A DNA stretch of 64,000 bases from Diadophis punctatus similis. Taxonomy: Eukaryota > Chordata > Lepidosauria > Squamata > Dipsadidae. Under the pieces are notes generated by a model. The model saw nothing but the letters and a program-made list of their open reading frames with translations, did no database searches and had not been told where the DNA came from. Shown one piece after another: positions 1-12,700 of the stretch. Made by a program: the position numbers and the translations under genes. Position 1 is the first letter of the stretch. Each line of letters opens with the position of its first letter. Location of the stretch: positions 23,624,001 to 23,688,000 of the forward strand of contig JALIGW010000005.1 of the NCBI GenBank assembly GCA_023053685.1, in the 5' to 3' direction.

Positions 1-166
1 CGGAGGCTCCCAGCGCAAACTTTAGTCCTTATTTTTACTCCTTATTTTTCGTAACTCACTGTGTGCCGAGAATCCGGGCTTAATAAACCACTTGGAACTC
101 GAAGTGAGTGGCGTCCTGATTGTGGGTTTGGTCTGGAGCTCTGGAGGTCTCTAATCTTCTCTTAAC
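1..166 (+). mobile_element. Probable 3' part of an LTR (endogenous retrovirus-like), truncated by the window edge
   Basis: The stretch holds an AATAAA signal at about 82-87. After it comes a G/T-rich run that ends near TCTTAACA, which resembles the R-U5 end of a retroviral LTR ending in CA. Only the right part is in the window, so the 5' end and the target-site duplication cannot be checked. No gag, pol or env coding is visible. The call is an inference from layout, and an ordinary UROS intron segment remains possible. Confidence 0.35.
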
Positions 167-1794
167 AAAACATTTGCAAGAAAGAGAAGTCATGTAGGCC
201 ATTTGCTGTTGGATGCTGCAGCATTCTTTTCTCCTATTTTGCCAAGAGAGGGATTAGTTACTTTTTTGTCTATGGCAAAAACAACTTTTGGGACCAAATG
301 TTGGCATTTTGAGAGCATGTCAGTTAAAGCACTCCCCAAAATGGCTGTTACAGGGATGTTATTTATGTAATACCCAACACAGTGGGTATTGGCCAGTGTC
401 AGAGCAAACCATTTACCACAAGTAGTCCTGTCTTGTTATTTTCCTTGCTATCCTTCCTGATTTCCTATAACACTTCCTACAACTCTTGAGATTTCTTTTT
501 CTTTTTACTGAGCCGGTCAATCTACTTTCACAGAATGCATGAGCTATAGTCACCGATTAGTTTGATTTAAAAAAAAACTTCTATTGGATCTGCAGCTGTA
601 CTAAGCATGTGGAGATATTGTGTAAGTTAAGGCTAAAGATAGGTGCCTCATTTTACAGCATACCAATTCCCTATTTTATTTTTTATTTCAATTTCTCCTG
701 AAATGTTTATGAAAATGCAAGAACTACATGTTAATTAAAACAAAGGTAATTGATAGTAGAAAATTTAAAATACATCATTCATACAGCACTTTAGTTCTAC
801 AGTTGTTTGGACATAAAACCAAAGACACTTAAATTATCTCACTGAGTTGCATTGGGCCAAAATAGAACTATGTTAGTTTGGATCCAGGGCAGTTGCTGTT
901 ATTGAAGTAGCTTTGTCTTTGGTATTGGCTTTGGCTGATCTATTGTGCTAAAAAGGTTAGTTGCTCCCTTAATTAAATAGGTAGCATCAATATTTGTCTT
1001 TTTCCCAAGATAAATCTTACAGGTTTTTTTTGCAATATAATGCCACATGTAGGTGGTTATACAGAAATAAAACATACGATCTCTCCTTGTTAAATTGTCT
1101 ACTGCTATCAAAATGTTATTCTTTTGTTCTAAACCAATTTAAAAGGATTAACTTCACTTCTCAGGAATCACATTGGCTTAAGCCTTCAGAAGCAGCGATG
1201 TTAATGTATTTTCCTTTTATCTCTGCATTTTGCCTCAATTTTTTTTTGCTTCATGTTACTGACATCGCTGTGGTGCCTAATAAAACATAAGGTTATTCTG
1301 ATAAAAAATGATTAGATCTTAATAAGGTCCATCCATTGATTATTAGATTTTGTTCAATTAGGAATCTTCAAAGGCAAAAATATTTTATAATGTTTAAAAT
1401 AAGTATCTCAACCGTTTTTTAAAGTAGGTCTGTTCTCCTTCTTCCAATTTTCCTCACACATAAATCACTGTAAGCAAAAGGATACAGATCTGGTAGAAAT
1501 ATCTACATCTATGAATTGGAGACACTGTTTGCTCTTAGGAAGCAAGTGATGCTTTTGGGATGCTAATAAAAAGGCAGGTTTTAACAAAATCAAAAGGTCT
1601 TCACTTGTTTTTAAATCCCTTACAATTATAAGGGCACCACAAGCAAATAGAGACATGATAACTGCACTCTTGCTGGAGATACAGAACACCATCGGGATGG
1701 GACTAGCCTATATTGGAAATTACCAGTTGATGTTCACATCCAGGCCTTGTTCATATCAGTCTGAGGTCACCTGACTGCATTTCAGGCGCTTTGG

Positions 1795-2103
1795 TAAGAC
1801 AGTCATATTGGCCATTTTTAGGGTCCTGTGGTCATGTGACTATGTTTTATAACAGTTTTGTTGAAAATCAGTTACTTCCAATATTCAGCAAAACTGCACC
1901 ATACTGCAGTTGGGAACTGCAATGGGTTTGCTTAATGACAATGGCATTCATTTTTTCACCACAGTATTCACTTAACAATCCCCATTAAAAAAGGTGGATC
2001 AATTGGATCAGTCACATGACTGACCCAATTTACAACGGTCACGACATATGACCATAATGGGCAGGTTCCATTACCATTACAGTTGTACAATGAGGACTAT
2101 CTA
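1795..2103. repeat. Degraded copy of the GGTAGTCC foldback family
   Basis: The right end reads like the family terminus (TGAGGACTATCTA). The interior carries the family phrases about lack of response to 'gtcatgtgact', 'cttaacaa' and 'gaccataatgggcagg'. It is diverged compared with the copies at 39323 and 55219, and the left edge is unclear. Confidence 0.45.
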
Positions 2104-2361
2104 TAAATAGAACCTAATAAAAACAAAGTATTCCATTTGCTCTCCTTACATTGGTCATGGGTGTGCTTAGGCCTCCTTTGGGTTGACTCCCAAAGTCCCC
2201 CCCCCCCTAAAGATGTGTGCTGACATCTCTCATTTTTGTCTAGCTGATGCCATTTTTGGCTATGTGAGGACCAAGAAAAATGAAAAAAATAAAATAAAAT
2301 TTCCTTTTTATATAGCAGGTAAACTGCACCAAAGGTTGCCAATCTTTTGTCCCTATCTGCC

Positions 2362-2480
2362 TTATTTATTTATTTATTCATTCATTCCATTTCTATAGCT
2401 GCCCAACTCAATCAAATGATTCTTTTCAGGCCATCCTCAGTACCCCTACCTCTTTCATTTCACCCCTCCCAATTTTCTGT
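2362..2480 (-). mobile_element. LINE 3'-end remnant with a TTTA tail
   Basis: A TTTA/TTCA run is followed by 'ctatagctgcccaact', the squamate LINE 3' UTR phrase that is better preserved at 4838-5290. It reads as a 3' end on the - strand. The copy is short and degraded. Confidence 0.35.
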
Positions 2481-3498
2481 TCCAACTATTACCATAAAAT
2501 AATCCATGGGCCTAATTTTATCTTTCCCTTTCATTTTTTCTCCTAAATATTTATTTGTACTGGAACTAAGTTTTCACCGGGGGAAAACCCCTCACTGCTA
2601 TCTGCTGTCTTTACATGAGTGGTGCCATTCTGGCTGCAAAGTGTTGGCATGTATACCTGAACATCCAAAACCCAAGAACTAATGATGATACCTGCTACCT
2701 TTAATCTAGCCATTTTTAACATTCCTAAGCCTGTAGCTATGGTTTGTGTGAATATTAAAATTAATGAGAAAATGTTAGGAAAAACTGTCATGGAAGTGAA
2801 TAAGCAAAGAACTATTTTTCTTTTTTTTAAAATCCCTCTTTGCTAATCTCCAAACAGTATTTGTTCCAGCAGAACTAGTGATTACGGGAATATCATCTTG
2901 AAAGTGATGAGAAAGTGATAGATATAATTCCAATTAACAGTCTGTCCTAAGGTTAAAAAGGATGTTGGTTGCAGTCAATAACAACAGAAACACCAATTAG
3001 AATTGGGAGCTCTTTTCAAAGCAAGCTGTTCCTTCCTGTGACTATCTTGACCTTTCCTTTTGTGTAGAAGGCGAATTTATCCTGCTGAATTGAGTCTTTA
3101 ACTTTCTACATGTGTGCCTATATGTGAAGTCTGAAGAATGCCAAATGGCAGAATGGGAGGAGAAAATGTATTAAAATGTTCGGAAGCATTGTGCTCCGAG
3201 CTCTCTGTTGAATAGCACAAGAATAGCAAGGCAATTAATCTTTTTGCCAGATCTTTTTAGGCAAACATCTATAACTCGGCAATGGATTCTTTTTTCATTT
3301 ACATGCTAAATAGCTTCTACTCTATGGGATGTGTGTTTAGTTTTAAGCATTAAATGTTTTCAGCAATCGTAGGCATACAAGTCAAATACATTCCACTTCT
3401 TACGGTGTTTTAGAGTGTGGCCATTTTAAAGCATTGCTTTGTGCTGCTTGTGCTTAAAATGCCATTCTGAATTAAATCCCTTTTTATTTCTTAAACAG

Positions 3499-3582
3499 GG
3501 GAGCCATCCAATTCATTGCCTCTTCTTTTTCCATGTGGTGCTCTGAAAAGGGAAACGCTTCCAACAATGCTCAAGGACAAAG
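3499..3582 (+). CDS. UROS: UROS coding exon 7
   Basis: The acceptor is AAACAG at 3493-3498 and the exon enters with two bases of a split codon. It encodes SLPLLFPCG and LPTMLKDK and ends with the first base of the next codon. The donor is GTTTGA, which departs from GTRAGT at +3 and +4. Phase joins exactly to exon 8. Confidence 0.93.
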
Positions 3583-6500
3583 GTTTGATATAAAACATAT
3601 TTTTGAGTGGTAGTTTTCTACTCCAAGAAGCTCAGAGGGAATAAGACGATGACTGTTAAGCTAACCCAACTCGCCACACATTGTTGTGGGGAACGTAGTA
3701 GGAGCATTAGGTATGTTTGTCACCTTGAGTTATTTATAAAAAATAAGGTGGGATTAAAAAAGTAATTATAGACCTCAAAGAGTTGGAAAAAGTCTCACAA
3801 TGTGCAATTCTCCATGGTGCAGGAATTAAAGTTGAAACTTCCTCCCCACAGATGGCTCTCCAAACTCTGCTTGCACAGATCTAGTTAAGGGAATTCACGA
3901 TCTCCCTCCGTGATTAGTTCTGCTACCTCATTTTTACTCTCAGGCTTCTTAACATTTTTTTTCAGAATCTGCCTTTCTGTAACATAAGATTATTATCTGA
4001 TATTCTAGATCAGGGGTGTCAAACTGGCGGCCCGCAGCCCGGATGCATCACACGCTGACCATACCCATCCCCAGTTTAGCAAAGGAGAAAAAAGTCACGA
4101 TATATCACGTGATGACAACATAATATCACGAGTTTGACACCTGTGTTCTAGTTTCTGGGCTGCTAGATAACACATCTTTCTTTATGACGGTCTCTGTAGG
4201 TATTTGGAAAGTACTGTCATATTCTCCTCTGTCTTCTTTTTCAAGACTGAGCTATCCATTGTCCCGTTTCTTCTTTATAATAATCCTTTGGTCATTGACA
4301 TTGTCTTTCTCCGCAGCTATTCCAGATTTTCTGAAACTTCATAAAAATGTGTAGGCCAGTAGTATCAATAGAGTGAAAGCAGAGGAAGTTGCCACTCTGG
4401 AGCCCCATAAGCATAGAGAAGCCTGATGGGACCTTAAGTCAGTCTTGTCAGAATGATCTTCTACACTGCTACCATTAACATGATTAGCTAAAGCTTGGAA
4501 ATTGCCTAATTACCTTGACATTCATATACTTGATTTCAACTCCATTTTAAAAAAGACTATATCTTCTAGTCACCATGTCTGTTGTGGGCGGATCTTAAAA
4601 AACTAAGCTAAGTATCCAGGTGTGTGCAGTGGATGGGATATCCAAGTGTGTGGGCCTGCCAAAATGCAGCTGAGCTCTAGAATGTTCTAACAATGTCAGC
4701 AGAGTCTGAATAACGATATGTGTGATTCATAGATGCCACTAGAACTACAGTTATAGACGAGCAACTGTTGTTTTCAATTTCTCGTTCTATGTAATGAACT
4801 GATCTGCTTACAGACAAGACATAGCCGTAGTTTATTTATTTATTTATTTATTTATTTTGTTATTCTTATATGCCGCCCAACTCCCGAAGGACTCAGGGCG
4901 GCGTACAACAGGAAAAAAATACAAGAATAATCAAAATGCAAGTAATTAAAAAAAACAAATACAAATTTTTAAAAACAATATTAAAACAACAACATCCATT
5001 CGATATCATACATACTTGGGGGGTGATCTCAGATGGATTAAGCTATCCCCCCCACCTGCAGGAAAAGCCATGTTTTAACGGCTTTTCGGAAGGCCAGCAG
5101 AGTGGGGATGGTTCGGGTCTCTGGGGGAAGTTGGTTCCAGAGCACGGGGCCGGCCACAGAGAAGGCTCTCCCCCTAGGGCCCGCCAGCCGGCATTGCTTG
5201 GCCGACGGGACCTGGAGGAGGCCAACTCTGTGGGCCCTAACCGGTCGGAGGGAAGTATGAGGCAGTTTGTATATTAATCTCTGTAATATCATCTCACTCC
5301 AATGAAAGTGCAATGAAAAAAACTAAACAAAGCCCCAATTGTTTAAAACATATGGAATAACATCTTGACTCAGAAGATCTTACGAAGACTGACATGTCTT
5401 CTAGGCATCTTAAGAGTCGCCCAGCAAATGGGCAATTATATACATTGAATAAACAAGTTCAGAGCTCAGGTTCATTGTAGAGTAAATGCTGAAAATCTCA
5501 TGTTCAATCCTTAGTATCTCCACATAGAGGTGGAAGAAAATCCTGCCTTTAGGAGCTTGTATCAGTAAGGTCAAAAAATCCTGGCTAGGAACAAAGCCTG
5601 GAATTTTTTTTCTTTGTTCTTTTCTTTGGAGTTTGTATTTTAACTTTGGAAATAAAAATTAAAAAATCAATGCAAAAAAAATATTCCTGGCTAGGATAGA
5701 CCAATGCTCCGAATTGAACTATGATACTTTCCCAAGTTCCTATGCAAAAAAAATAAGGAGTCCCCTTTTTCCAAAAAGCTTCTATTCACCTGGCCAGCAT
5801 AGGGAGACAGTATTTGCTAAGGCACTTCACCTGTTGGGAGGCACATAGGAGTGGGCCTGAGGGCAGGCATTCTGTCTGAGGGCTGCCTCCTTGGAAATAA
5901 CAAGGAGAGAATGCGCCCCCTCATACAGATTTCTGGAAGCTGGCAAAGACTTGGCTGGAAATTCACTGATTGGTGCCATTTTAATTTAATGTTACTATAA
6001 TGTTATTAACTTAGCTTATATTATTATAATTGCTGTATTCGTATTATTATAGGAGAGCCAGTGAGAGTGGGATTTGGGTGTTAAGTAGGAGCAGGGAGAC
6101 CAGAGTTCTAATCCCCTTTCAGCAGGGGTGAAATACTCCCGGTTCGCTTTTACCCGGTGAGCCGATCGCGCAGGCAGCGCGGCGCTCTGCCCACCCTCTG
6201 GGACACCACCATTTGAGTTCTTTTACCCTCTGCACATGCACAAAGCATTCTTTGCATGTGCAGAGGGTAAAAGAACTCAAATGGCGGTGTCCCGGCGGGT
6301 GGGCGAGCGCCGCGCTGCCTGCGCGATCGGCTCACCAACGACAGACAGGTAAAAGTGAACCGGGAGCATTTCACCCCTGCTTTTCAGCCATAGAAGATAT
6401 CTGGATAATTTTGGGCCAGTTACTCATTTTGTAGCCATCCAACCACATAGGCTAGTGGTTATGTGGGGGGGGGGGGGAAGGGAGCATGATGTAAGTCATC

Positions 6501-9500
6501 ATGAACTCTTGAAAAATGAATACACATAAGATCAAATAAATAAAATTTACTATAAGTGCTTAGTTTGTTGATTGAGATGGGGATAAATCCAATAAGCAAA
6601 CAACCCTTAGTATGACAGCGCTTATATTATTTTTGAAGTGTACTTGTCACTCAGACACTTAAGAGGATTTTAGCTGTCAAAGATGAACCACTTTTTATGT
6701 TTGCTAACCAAGTTCCTTTGGCATAAATAATACGCCGATTGGTTCATTATTTTTAAAATGATGGCAGTGATCTTGAAAACAAGTTTTTATGGTCATATTT
6801 GAGATGACATTCACTTGTGTTTTCTCTGTCACCCCTACACATAATTAATCTTGCACAGATGCCTGTTTTCACAACATTGACAAGTAAAACATTGAATTAT
6901 GGCCAGCTTATTAATTCTTTTAAGGACAACACAAAAATGAAAGAAAGTTAATAGTGTGCCATTTATATCAATATGTATGACACCGGAAAGGAATATTGGT
7001 CTGTCATCTCACTCCTATAATGCTCAGTTAATTGGTTTTATCCTTTTTTAAATAGCAGAGGAAAGCCTAAATAGGCTTTATGACTACCATCTGCTGGCAA
7101 TAAGCTAATCACAATTGTTGTTCTAAATCTAGTTCTTCTAAAACAAAAACAAATTCTCCAGATCCATCAAACTGTGTCACATTTCTTCCTATCTTGGAAA
7201 CATCCAGTCAGTGAAAAATCTGTGATATATTCTCACAAAGTTATACATTAGAAAATATTCCTCTTCTGTATAGTTAGGATTTTTCCACATACACAATCAG
7301 TTGCTTGAGGTGCAGAGGATGGAGTACAGAGAGCATTCCTGTAGACTAGACTATATATTTTATACCTCATCAGAATTCAGTATTTTTTTTATTTTTTTAT
7401 TTTTATTTTGTCAACACGTGTACAAGATAACAGGTATGATATAAACATAAACAAAATCAAAATATGTATAGGTAAATTTAGACAATAGGACAGAAGGACA
7501 GGGACGGTAGGCACGATGGTGTGCTTATGCACGCCCCTTACAGACCTCTTATGAATGGGGTGAGGTCAACTGTAGACAGTCTAAGGTTAAAGTTTATGGG
7601 GTTTGGGGAAGAAACCACAGAGTCAGGTAGTCCATTCCAGGCATTGATTACTCTGTTGCTGAAATCGTATACACAGTATGTAATTTACTTTCCCATATGG
7701 TTTAACTACAAAATTATTCGTTTCAATAATTCTATTCCTCTTTTCAAATCTTGCTTTTTTTTTACTTCCAAAAGACAGAAATCCTTCTATGTCTGATGTT
7801 TTATTATGTTCAAATACTGTATAATCTGGAATTTCAACAGAAACTTTCATCCATAAGCATAATTCCACTTAACTTTTTAAAAAGACTTCTCATTAACCAA
7901 ATACCTTGTTCATTTAAGATGTTACTTTTGATCAAAGTAATCCATATTTTGAATCAGGCATGACTGCTTCCTTTAGAGGCACATTTTTATCCAGCTAAAG
8001 TTAATATTGCTGCTGCCTGTTTAGTTGATAATTTTGGAATTATGGAAATGTGGATAGTTCAAGGACCTATCTTTTCGAGTATTTTCACATAATGAATTCT
8101 CACATAATCTGTAGGTAGAAATACTTCCAAACTAATGTCATTTTATTATTGCTAAAATGCTTTCATTATCTATTCTGAGACAGATTCCTCAGTCAATTAC
8201 ATTTTATTATGTGATTTGAATTTCTCTGTTTCTTTCAAGATGATATATTAATGAGACTTTACCTTTATCTGGTACTTTTAGAAAGAATACATTTTGAATT
8301 TGGTTAGAATTAGCATTTTCTTCTCTTCTGTGAGCAATTTCTTTGCCCAACTATTCTTAAAAACTTTTACAAATCTTCACATTTTTATTATATAGTATGT
8401 CATAGGATTTTTATTCTGTTTTGATCATATCCCTTGATAGCGTTCTGGTAACATCTTTTCATAAAGATTAAATGGCCACATAGTGTCTTAAATTATTCAG
8501 AATTTGTACACTGTGACAATACACCTCTAAAGTATTGATAAGAATTTTGCTTTCATGATCAGCTGGCTTTGTCTGCATTTTAGGTAGACGAAAAGAATGA
8601 ATTTCCATTCATGTTTGAATTGAAAACGATTTAATAAACACTTAAATCACAACTAAGTTTCATTGTTCACATTGCAGATATTATGTTGGAATCTGTTACT
8701 GTTTATCAAACCAGTCAACATCCTGACCTTCAGGAATCCTTGACGAATTACTTCTCACAAGAGGTATTTTGTTTTCTGAGTCATGTTGCAGTTCAAGAAG
8801 GTACTGTCTTCCATTTATTTATCTGGTACAGTTACCACTGAACAGAGATTAGAGTAAGCAAATGCCTTGGAGATATTTTGCCCTGCTACTGAGGAAGAAT
8901 TTCTATGGCTTTGTGAACTGACAGGCGTTCTGGTAATCATTATATGACAGCATTCACAGTTCACACATTCAACATGCCGAATGTGCTTCCCTGCTTCAAA
9001 GTGGCCATTCTTTGATCTGGTAGTAGAGTGGTTTTGCTAAACAAAACGCAGTGCCATTTCCATTGCAGTCATGTGCCTAGATTAGGAATGACGGTGACTT
9101 TTAACTTCTGAAGCAACTTATCTTTTTAAAGAATCATAAAAGTCTATGAGTATTAGAAAACCGAAAACATAAAAGAAATATCTGTTCCCCCCTCTCAATA
9201 TTTTTATTTGGACAGGGTGTTCCTGCTAGTGTTATTTTCTTCAGTCCTTCTGGTGTCAAATATTGTCTGAAGCAAATTTTGAAGTTGTCAGGTGATTTCA
9301 TTTCCCAAATTAAGGTAAGTTTTACACCAGAATTTTGACACATAGTATTATATAACTGCTACAGAATTGATCTGAAAGCCATAAATTCATTGAACACATT
9401 TTTTAAAATCAGACTTGATGACCAATGCAGCAAACATATCTACTGCATTTTATCTTGCTTTTTTCCATCACTTCTCTGTTTTATTTTAAGTTTAATTATT

Positions 9501-9673
9501 GTTCTATATCCATAAATGCATAAATAAATCCTATAATATGGCTCTCTTTTCAGTTTGCTGCTATAGGTCCAACAACAGCTGAAGCTCTTGTAACTGAAGG
9601 AATCTTAGTAAGCTGTACAGCCAGTCGCCCTACCCCCCAGGATCTTGCTGCTGAACTTAGAAAATGTCTGTAG
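3499..9673 (+). CDS. UROS: Uroporphyrinogen-III synthase, C-terminal part (coding exons 7-10; 5' exons outside window)
   Basis: UROS closes linear hydroxymethylbilane with inversion of ring D to give uroporphyrinogen III, the fourth step of heme synthesis, in the cytosol. Four exons (3499-3582, 8678-8763, 9216-9314, 9554-9673) join in phase to give the last ~128 residues. They read through [31 protein letters not shown] and AIGPTTA, then end in RPTPQ and a stop. Each block matches the human protein in order. The GPTTA and PTPQ blocks contain the positions of the human porphyria variants T228M and P248Q (from memory), and both wild-type residues are kept here. The C-terminus stops after LRKCL, a few residues shorter than human. 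About the first half of the protein lies left of the window. The gene converges on EDRF1. Confidence 0.95.
3650..3770 (+). repeat. 3' part of a tRNA-derived or CORE-type SINE
   Basis: The phrases 'ttgttgtgggga' and 'ccttgagttatttataaaaaat' followed by 'ggtgggatta' are the 3' portion of a reptile SINE whose other end is seen, reversed, at 28730-28882 and 44905-45135. The 5' tRNA part is missing. Confidence 0.4.
4011..4145. mobile_element. Non-autonomous hAT transposon
   Basis: The left end is CAGGGGTGTCAAACT. The right end is AGTTTGACACC followed by CTGTG. The flanks TTCTAGAT and TTCTAGTT match at 7 of 8 bases, as for an 8-bp hAT target duplication. The interior ('cggatgcatcac', 'atcacgtgatgac') is shared with 14973-15104, so both belong to one family. 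Confidence 0.75.
4838..5290 (-). mobile_element. LINE 3' fragment: end of ORF2 plus 3' UTR and TAAA tail
   Basis: On the - strand (about 5040-5280) the translation contains [17 protein letters not shown] followed by a [16 protein letters not shown] stretch. This is the C-terminal tail typical of non-LTR retrotransposon ORF2. It is followed by a G/C-rich 3' UTR ('gccgcccaactcc') and a (TAAA)n tail on the - strand. The fragment is truncated at its 5' side and cannot encode an active enzyme. L2/CR1-type is likely but the family was not confirmed. Confidence 0.7.
6123..6379. mobile_element. 257-bp foldback hAT transposon (near-complete palindrome)
   Basis: The element starts CAGGGGTGAAAT and ends ATTTCACCCCTG. 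The flanks CCTTTCAG and CTTTTCAG match at 7 of 8 bases. Nearly the whole element is one long inverted repeat around about 6250. The central 76 bp (6209-6284) is also found inside the differently ended element at 20188-20425. Confidence 0.85.
7381..7672 (-). mobile_element. LINE 3'-end fragment, squamate CR1/L2 group
   Basis: A T/A-rich tail at 7381-7410 is followed by phrases recurrent in snake genomes ('ggacggtaggcacg', 'gcacgccccttacagacctc', 'ccattccaggcattga'). The orientation is -, judged from the A-rich tail. Family assignment is from memory. Confidence 0.55.
8678..8763 (+). CDS. UROS: UROS coding exon 8
   Basis: The acceptor is TTGCAG. The exon encodes [11 protein letters not shown] and ends in NYFSQE; human has AMESITVYQT and SYYSQQ. 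The donor is GTATTT. The length of 86 fits phase 1 entry and phase 0 exit. Confidence 0.94.
9216..9314 (+). CDS. UROS: UROS coding exon 9
   Basis: There are 33 codons between GGACAG and GTAAGT. The exon encodes [14 protein letters not shown], a segment of the substrate-cleft domain that is nearly identical to human, and then [10 protein letters not shown]. Confidence 0.96.
9554..9673 (+). CDS. UROS: UROS coding exon 10 with stop codon
   Basis: The acceptor is TTTCAG. There are 39 codons plus TAG, with [17 protein letters not shown] and [12 protein letters not shown]. The stop comes a few residues earlier than in human UROS. Confidence 0.96.
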   Translation, partial: FAAIGPTTAEALVTEGILVSCTASRPTPQDLAAELRKCL

Positions 9674-9731
9674 CTGTAATACATTTGAAAACTCTATGAT
9701 TGAAATTATGCAATTTGCAGTAATATCTAAA

Positions 9732-9737
9732 ATTAAA
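9732..9737 (+). promoter_or_regulatory. Possible UROS poly(A) signal (ATTAAA)
   Basis: ATTAAA lies 58 bases past the stop, in an A-rich run. A canonical AATAAA occurs further on at 10105-10110. Either could be used, and sequence alone does not decide. Confidence 0.3.
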
Positions 9738-12700
9738 ATTAAAATATCTAGAATTAAAAATACCTTCTTTATTATTTAATATTGGATTATTTCTGCAATC
9801 ACTGGAAGTACGGTATACCTCTTTGATGTTTTCAACACTTCTGTTGTATTAGTAGCAGTGATAAATACTGCTATACACTAACCTGGATTATATGACAGGT
9901 AATCTAATGTTTGATAAGATACAGTAGCTTTGTTTACACAAAAAGGAACTGAATTGTAGCTTTAAATCACGTTTTTGCATTTCCTTAGTAGAAGATAACG
10001 TATGACGATATCATACTTGAATATATTCATCAGGCTGTATTTTAGGGAAGCAGAGCAGAGAAACACCAATTAAATTGAAGGCATTGGATAAGAAAAAAGA
10101 AGTAAATAAATCTAGTTTTCACCAATACACTTACTATGTCTCTACACTTTTCTAACTTTGCAAGTTATCTTTTTTTGCACACCTATTCACGTATTTTGTG
10201 TGTGTGTGTCACATTCCTTGGTGCATGATACAGTCTGTTTAAAATTCATTGCACATCATTCAGATTCTCTACCAAAAGCCCAAAATACGCTGCATATAAA
10301 ATTTATATATATTCAGATCCCCAAACAACTAAATTCTAAGATCACCCGTAGGCATTCCTTTTATAGTTCTCCATAAATACATTAGTCATCCTCAGCTTAC
10401 TCCCTGCTCAGTGTTCATTTGCTAAGCATTCCTTTTACCACAGGCATGCATTATTTTTATCTTAAAACCATTCTTACCACATTCATCAACTAATCTAGAA
10501 CTCCAGTCTTCCATAATTCAAGCATTACTACTTTCATCATATGCTTTCAATAAATCAACACATTATCAATAAACTTTTTAACATACACGTTCCTCAGTGA
10601 TGAGTACACAATAAAATTTCAAAACCCTAGTAGTATTACACCTTAAAAAAGAGAAGTACAGGAAACAAAGAAGAACAAGTCCTTGAGTTAGAAGCTGTAG
10701 TGTCACAAATGAAAAAGCCTTACTCTGCCTAAATGAGAAACATTCTACTCTAGCCGACAGTACCATATCTTTGATTACTTTGCTTTTCATATTTTTGATT
10801 CTGCTATCTGTAAGCTGAAGAACGTATTCATGAATTTGCCAAGGCTGATCCAATAGAACGACAAGGTAAGAGATACTGTTCTGTTAGGGAAGCTTGTGTG
10901 ACAGTTTTGAACTGAGTGGTCTTTCAGATGCCTTACTAGAAAGCATGATACTAAAGTATGAGAAAGCTTACACATTAGTATCCTCCTAATTTGTTCAGAC
11001 AGAAAGTATGATGCCTGACTGCTTCAGTAGAGAACAAAAGGTACATTACACTAGTTATTTAGTGCTCTGGCTTCAGAACTGACAGTTCCTGCTCTGCAAT
11101 TTCTCTCTGATGCCAAAGTACATTAACTGTAAAACTAGAGGGGAAGAGAATTGCTGCTTATATAATATAAAGGACAGGGTTTATGGGCACTAAAGCAATT
11201 CAGCTGTTTTTGTAGTCACTGGTCAGCATAATTATATGTATGATCCAGTCAGATAGAGTCAAGTCAGCTCTTGTAGAATTATTTCAGTTCCTGTACTTCA
11301 GGAGTTGTATTTCTGTTTTTCATTTTTATGTCAACTCTTTTAAGTTCTCAAATAAGAGCTTCATAGTAGTGGGCTACAATGTTGATTCTACAGTGCAGAA
11401 CACAAAGTAACAGGTAGACATCTTAACATTCCCTTCACAGCAAGAAGCTCATCTGGTTTCTATTAGTCCAACACTGCTCTCTGGTCTGGAGAATTCCCTT
11501 CAAACTCCACTGAACATTTTTCTTCATTGACAATCAATTTAACCATTCTGACAGCAAAACCCTTTTCAAATCAACTCCTCACACACAAGTTACATAAGAG
11601 CCACGCATTAAACTGCATTAGCGGCTGCATTTCAAAGGCAAGACAACTTTCTTGTTCATAATCTAATATCTCACTCTTTAAAATCCACTTATTATAAAAA
11701 GCATTATTTCAGCAAATATTGTTTTGAGAAGAAATAGTAATTGCTACTTAATAAGGCTGAAGGAACAGCTGGCTGCCTAATGAAGATGCTACCATTTCAT
11801 TAAAGGGCAGAAATAATAAGCAAGACATTCAATAATGGTATATAATTTCAGTGTGTGTTGTTTTGCTACATTTTAAAACCTACAATAATCTTTGAAGGTG
11901 TTGGGATATCCATTTAAACAACCAAAATTAGAGGGACCAATTAGCTGGAAGGTATTTCATTTACATAAATTTTCTACTGAAAAGAATCCGTCTCATGAGA
12001 ATGAAACATAAGAGACAGGGATAGTAATAGAACTACGGTCAAAAGCAGCTTTATTTGTATGGAGGGGCATTACCATCTGCTGTTTAAAAAAAAGTTGTTT
12101 AACATTTGGTGAAGCAGGAATTGCTGTTAAGGAGAAAAAAAATAGGCTTCATTTAATCTGCATTTTAATACATGTATCAAATTATAAATAAAAGTGATGG
12201 GTAAAATGCATCTAAGAGGTTCCTGTTTAGATTGTTTCCAAAATTTGCAAGCCAATTTAAGGAATCTGTTGCTTCAAATGATTGGTTTGTTAATGCTGTA
12301 ACTCAATACAGCTAGGACGCTAACTGATTCTATAGTACAACCATTATGAATTAGTTTGTCAAATATTAATTACAGTACTTAATTTGAATTAAGTAGCTTG
12401 CATCTCTTCAATTGCATAAGAAAGGGGTTGATTTCTGCCAAAATTGCATTGATAGCTGTCCAAAGTATTCTCTAGTCTCCAGGAGCAGAGGAACAGCTGT
12501 CAGAATGCAAATTAAGGCAATGAGTAACTAGGACCTCAGAGCTAAGATTAGGAATTCTGTTAAATGATTCTACACCACACTGGAATATATAGTGAAATAT
12601 CAAGACCATTTTTAAAACATTTTATGTGGGAAGCATTCACAAAAGGGCAAAATAATAATAGAAGTTGGCCCAAGGAAAAAGAAAAATGAACAAATTTAAA

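Larger units (their letters stand above)
167..3498. other. UROS intron 6 (right part), mostly unique AT-rich DNA
   Basis: This is the intron before UROS coding exon 7. I looked for the earlier UROS exons and found none, so they lie upstream. It contains one degraded foldback repeat (about 1795-2103) and a LINE-like 3' tail near 2362-2480. Nothing else was recognised. Confidence 0.6.
3583..8677. other. UROS intron 7 (5.1 kb)
   Basis: This intron carries a hAT element (4011), a LINE 3' end (4838-5290), a long foldback hAT (6123-6379) and a second LINE 3' end (7381-7672). The rest is unique AT-rich DNA with no exon-like ORF. Confidence 0.7.

Noticed and set aside
4870..5313. Overlapping ORFs on both strands
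   Set aside because: They are parts of a LINE 3' fragment, not a host gene.
10578..10853. 91-aa - strand ORF in the UROS-EDRF1 gap
   Set aside because: No recognisable family, no splice context, and no resemblance to MMP21; random open frames of this size are expected.
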